64,000 bases of DNA. Origin: JABMNT01 sp048262655 (GTDB lineage: Bacteria; Pseudomonadota; Alphaproteobacteria; Rhodospirillales; Casp-alpha2). Below, piece after piece: positions 63,440 to 64,000 of the stretch. How positions within the stretch are numbered: position 1 is the first letter of the stretch; each line of letters starts with the position of its first letter. The DNA lies in the NCBI GenBank assembly GCA_048262655.1, contig JBLXEY010000005.1, positions 368,996 to 432,995 of the forward strand, read 5' to 3'. Position numbers and translations under genes: made by a program. The notes beneath the pieces are model-generated. The model saw only the letters and a list, made by a program, of their open reading frames with translations, ran no database searches and had not been told where the DNA came from.

Positions 63440-63723
63440 CGACTGCGCCCTCTGACCCGCGCAACTTCACGGGCCAATTCGACTTTAGATATCTCGTGGC
63501 TCAGGGTGTTGCGGGTTACCACCAGCCAGGATCGATCCCCGTGTTCATGATACCAAAGTTCTTGATGTTCGCCGGCGGGGTTATTGCGCAAGTAGAGATA
63601 GTCATGAAACTTACGAACAGCATCTATATCCTGCCAGTCAGGCCGGTCGATAAGGGACGCATCGCCATAGTAAACAAATTCAGCCGCGTCACGCGGCCCC
63701 AGCAGGGGATGATCAATAATCAT
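63436..63723 (-). CDS. soxD: Sarcosine oxidase delta subunit without zinc-ligand cysteines
   Basis: The delta subunit (95 aa) keeps the family core: GPRDAAEFVYYGDA, the YLYLRNNPAGEHQELWYH region (residues about 42-59), and the VTRNTLSHEI end. In well-studied SoxD proteins a zinc is held by Cys-Pro-x-Cys near the start, a histidine, and a later Gly-Cys. Here the first positions read HPLLGP and the last reads HGDRSW, and the whole protein has no cysteine. It overlaps soxA by 4 bp. It is therefore a genuine SoxD that has probably lost its zinc site. Confidence 0.9.
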   Translation of the reverse strand: MIIDHPLLGPRDAAEFVYYGDASLIDRPDWQDIDAVRKFHDYLYLRNNPAGEHQELWYHEHGDRSWLVVTRNTLSHEISKVELAREVARVRGRSR

Positions 63724-63737
63724 TTACCCATCCTTTT

Positions 63738-64000
63738 CTAATGCAGGTTTGGCTGGGCACCCGTGCCAACTTCATCAATCATATGACCGCTGAGAAAGCG
63801 GTCCAACCGATAAGCTGTGGCAACCTCATGGGGCGCATCGGTTGCCAGCAGGTGCGCAAAACAGAAACCTGAGGCCGGCGTCGCTTTAAAGCCCCCATAA
63901 CACCATCCCCCATTAAAATAGAGACCATCGATGTGAGTCTTGTCTATAAATGGAGATCCATCCATGGACATGTCCATGACACCCCCCCACATCCGCAACA
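63738..64000 (-). CDS. soxB: Sarcosine oxidase beta subunit (partial, N-terminus beyond window)
   Basis: Only the last 87 or so residues are present. The segment GLYFNGGWCYGGFKATPASG and the C-terminal GTGAQPNLH tail match the C-terminus of SoxB, the subunit with covalent FMN and the sarcosine oxidation site. The frame is open at the window edge. It stops 14 bp before soxD. Order soxB-D-A-G is the classical one. Confidence 0.9.
   Translation of the reverse strand, partial: LRMWGGVMDMSMDGSPFIDKTHIDGLYFNGGWCYGGFKATPASGFCFAHLLATDAPHEVATAYRLDRFLSGHMIDEVGTGAQPNLH

Overview
The window looks like a chromosomal segment of a free-living heterotrophic alphaproteobacterium, probably marine and Rhodospirillales-like. 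The evidence is the gene content: a heterotetrameric sarcosine oxidase operon, TRAP transport, SorC, LacI and FadR-type sugar regulators, purine ring catabolism and many short-chain dehydrogenases. GC content is moderate, near 50% by eye. No tRNA, rRNA, insertion sequence, prophage or CRISPR array was seen.

Layout. (1) 1-3265: purine catabolism from xanthine to allantoate, with xdhA (cut by the window edge) and a 5-hydroxyisourate hydrolase leftwards, and puuE-type allantoinase and uraD rightwards. (2) 3357-11437: a sugar-acid block. Six tightly packed leftward genes (denD-like, dgoK, an SDR, an RraA-family lyase, gnd, gntK) are flanked by an SDR, a D-2-hydroxyacid dehydrogenase and a FadR-type regulator that has a large palindrome upstream. 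(3) 11486-13087: a Cys/Met-metabolism PLP enzyme and a TerB-like protein. (4) 13182-37905: the accessory core. It holds a 980-residue fusion of a periplasmic ligand-binding domain with an MscS channel; a 5207-residue secreted LamG-repeat protein; a small HTH-like protein; a type I secretion set (TolC, ABC, HlyD); and a PilZ protein. (5) 37917-41507: a TerB-like protein, a class III nucleotidyl cyclase, a flavin reductase-like protein, a VOC protein and a DUF4197 protein. (6) 41830-49643: a second carbohydrate block with PfkB kinase, SorC regulator, alpha/beta hydrolase, stand-alone lipoyl domain, fused E1 alpha-beta dehydrogenase, and divergently a DapA-family enzyme and an aldose 1-epimerase. 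(7) 49694-58392: two SDRs, a TRAP transporter, a GMC oxidoreductase, a 3-hydroxyisobutyrate dehydrogenase-like enzyme and a LacI regulator. (8) 58530-64000: an MFS transporter and soxGADB read leftwards, with soxB running off the window.

How the parts may work together. Region 4 reads as a surface-adhesion or carbohydrate-binding module: a protein of more than 500 kDa built from 14 LamG units, without RTX repeats, beside a dedicated type I exporter and a PilZ protein with an intact c-di-GMP signature. The exporter ATPase has lost both the LSGGQ-type signature and the H-loop histidine. Region 7 looks like one LacI-controlled regulon, because the same 16-bp palindrome ATGAtACCGGTaTCAT, with at most one mismatch, lies upstream of dctP, of the GMC oxidoreductase and of the 3-hydroxyisobutyrate dehydrogenase-like gene. 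Region 6 looks like an acetoin-dehydrogenase-type TPP enzyme system in which the usual AcoC protein (lipoyl domain plus alpha/beta hydrolase) is divided into two adjacent genes, apparently recruited to sugar metabolism.

The best candidates for something not well described are the PBP/beta-sandwich/MscS fusion with the neighbouring giant protein, the degenerate type I ABC exporter, and the split lipoyl-hydrolase system.
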